Of a DNA stretch of 7,226 nucleotides, positions 5,942 to 7,226 are shown one piece after another. The DNA comes from Puniceicoccales bacterium (GTDB taxonomy: Bacteria; Verrucomicrobiota; Verrucomicrobiia; Opitutales; UBA9783): positions 1 to 7,226 of the forward strand of contig JAIRKR010000032.1 in the NCBI GenBank assembly GCA_031260015.1, written 5' to 3'. A model generated the notes under the pieces. That model saw only the letters and a list, made by a program, of their open reading frames with translations, was not told the origin of the DNA and ran no database searches. Each line of letters opens with the position of its first letter. Within the stretch, counting starts at the first letter, position 1. Position numbers and translations under genes: made by a program.

Positions 5942-7226
5942 TTACGGCTTTTCAGTATTTTGAACGTGTTGAAGCGCTGGTTTTTGTTGTACTTCTGAGC
6001 CCGTCCCTGCGGTTGTTTGGACGCATTTCTTTTTATTGTTGACCACCAAAACACGGACATAGAAATTTTTATCTCCCATAATATTTTGTGCGTGTTTTAA
6101 AGCTAGGGCTGTTGATAAATTGGATTGGCTGCGTTTATCGGTAAAAATATTCTCTAATCCTATCAACTCGGTTAGCTTGGAGCGCCGAAGTGTTTTGAGC
6201 GTGTATTTGCTAACTTCACTCAAAATCAAGACACGATGATTGAGGTACATGTAATGCAGCAATTCTTCAAAAGCAAGGATGCAAGTTGCGTCGATATGCA
6301 TCACATTGCGCATTTTAAGAATGACAATTTTTAAAGAAGGCCTTTCGCTAATCATCCTCATTTGATCCCGAAAGATTTCCGAAGAAGCAAAAAATAAGTT
6401 TCCTTCCATGTGTATGATTGTAATTTCTGATTGTTTGAGGAGAGGAGTATCTGGATCAACTTCGCTAACTTCATTATTTTCGTTATAGGTGCATTCAAAA
6501 AATGCAGGGACGGCCGCTTTTTTTAAAAACAAAGCGATGGACAAGAATGCCCCCATGTAAATGGCCGTACTAAGAGGAAATAAAAAGGCAACAACGAGGG
6601 TTACAAAAAACACGCATGCGTCGGACCGAGTCGATGTAATTATCACCTTCAGGATATGCTTATCCAAAAGACCACAGGCTAAAATAATAATGAGCGTTGC
6701 AAGGCCAGCCTTAGGGATATAATAAAAAAATGGTCCTAAACAAGCGATGCACAAGAGACAAAAACATCCACAAAATAGGCTTGCAAATGCAGTTCTGGCA
6801 CCACTGGTATAATTTGTAGACGACCGTATCAAAGATGCAGAAACGGGCATGCCTGAAAAAAGACCGCAGAAAACATTAGCAAGCCCTAATCCAAAAACCA
6901 TTTGATTAACATTTGCTTTTTGGCCGATGCGCGATGATAAAGTTTTCAATACGATGGTGCTATCTACAAGACAAATAAAACTTAGTATTAAAGCCGAGTC
7001 GGCCATAAGATTTAAGTTGTCTAAACTCAAACCAACCCACGATGTATGCCACGCACTCATGTCAATGGGGGTCAAAACTTGAATATGAATGTCCATTATC
7101 TTTTGTAAAATATACGTGAGACATGCTAAGGTAATAATGGTGAATGCAACGGGAGATTTGGGGAATTTTGTTTTTATAAATCGATGGATGTATAGGGTTA
7201 TTAAACTGATAAATACGGAAGATTTT
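5942..7226 (-). CDS. SulP-family anion transporter with STAS domain (5' end beyond the window)
   Basis: This is the C-terminal 427 residues of a SulP (SLC26-like) inner-membrane transporter; the frame is open to the right edge, so the N-terminal membrane helices are missing. Family members move sulfate, bicarbonate, dicarboxylates or other anions, often with H+ or Na+. The visible part has the helices of the second half of the membrane domain, including the signature region GLGLANVFCGLFSG followed by MPVSASLIRSSTNYTSGAR (together residues about 112-144 of the visible part), and IPKAGLATLIIILACGLLD (about 170-188). A STAS domain follows (about 265-383) with GNLFFAS, IVILKMRNVMHIDAT and ENIFTD. 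A basic tail of about 45 residues, rich in N, K and Q, ends the protein. An in-frame ATG at 7096 is internal: the upstream residues (SPVAFTIITLACLTYIL) continue a typical SulP helix. The substrate cannot be told from sequence. tilS starts 2 bases after its stop. Confidence 0.95.
   Translation of the reverse strand, partial: KSSVFISLITLYIHRFIKTKFPKSPVAFTIITLACLTYILQKIMDIHIQVLTPIDMSAWHTSWVGLSLDNLNLMADSALILSFICLVDSTIVLKTLSSRIGQKANVNQMVFGLGLANVFCGLFSGMPVSASLIRSSTNYTSGARTAFASLFCGCFCLLCIACLGPFFYYIPKAGLATLIIILACGLLDKHILKVIITSTRSDACVFFVTLVVAFLFPLSTAIYMGAFLSIALFLKKAAVPAFFECTYNENNEVSEVDPDTPLLKQSEITIIHMEGNLFFASSEIFRDQMRMISERPSLKIVILKMRNVMHIDATCILAFEELLHYMYLNHRVLILSEVSKYTLKTLRRSKLTELIGLENIFTDKRSQSNLSTALALKHAQNIMGDKNFYVRVLVVNNKKKCVQTTAGTGSEVQQKPALQHVQNTEKP

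Noticed and set aside
5942..7096. Treating the SulP gene as complete from the ATG at 7096 (384 residues)
   Set aside because: The frame stays open to the window edge and encodes a typical SulP membrane segment upstream of that ATG, so the gene is partial and the ATG internal.
1..7226. CRISPR arrays, IS elements, phage genes, toxin-antitoxin pairs or a defence system
   Set aside because: No regularly spaced direct repeats, transposase or integrase motifs were seen, and the gene-bearing DNA is accounted for by recognisable housekeeping families.

Overview
The window is a compact bacterial chromosome segment of moderate-to-low GC, looking roughly 40% by eye. It carries seven features I regard as certain: a tRNA-Leu gene on the + strand and six protein genes on the - strand. 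The AAA core of FtsH (AGCDEAKEEV, FSISGSDFVEM, GAGLGGGNDEREQT) reads to me like the Verrucomicrobiota/PVC type. The gene order tilS-ftsH-def is compatible with that, but the assignment is an inference from memory of the family and not a search result. Nothing in the window is a phage, plasmid, IS or CRISPR feature.

Layout, left to right. Positions 1-127 hold the probable tail of an unidentified + strand gene and the leader of the tRNA. tRNA-Leu(UAA) lies at 128-213 with an encoded CCA. A 101-base gap separates it from a converging - strand pair: plsY (1612 to 1037) followed 8 bases later by a short aspartokinase (1028 to 315). Next comes a 247-base AT-rich intergenic region (1613-1859) with candidate promoters and a composite inverted repeat. 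Upstream of it is a tightly packed - strand cluster, read right to left: a SulP-family anion transporter running off the right edge, tilS, ftsH and def. The gaps in this cluster are 2, 22 and 5 bases, which strongly suggests a single operon.

Functionally the larger operon joins an anion transporter with three translation and protein-quality genes: tRNA-Ile lysidinylation (TilS), membrane protein proteolysis (FtsH) and removal of the N-terminal formyl group (Def). The smaller operon joins membrane phospholipid synthesis (PlsY) with the first step of the aspartate family and diaminopimelate pathway (aspartokinase).

The most noteworthy observation is the aspartokinase. It is only 237 residues long, keeps the recognisable catalytic motifs, and ends where the kinase fold ends, with no ACT regulatory domains. 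The remaining observations are modest. I see no convincing undescribed system; most of the window is ordinary housekeeping DNA.
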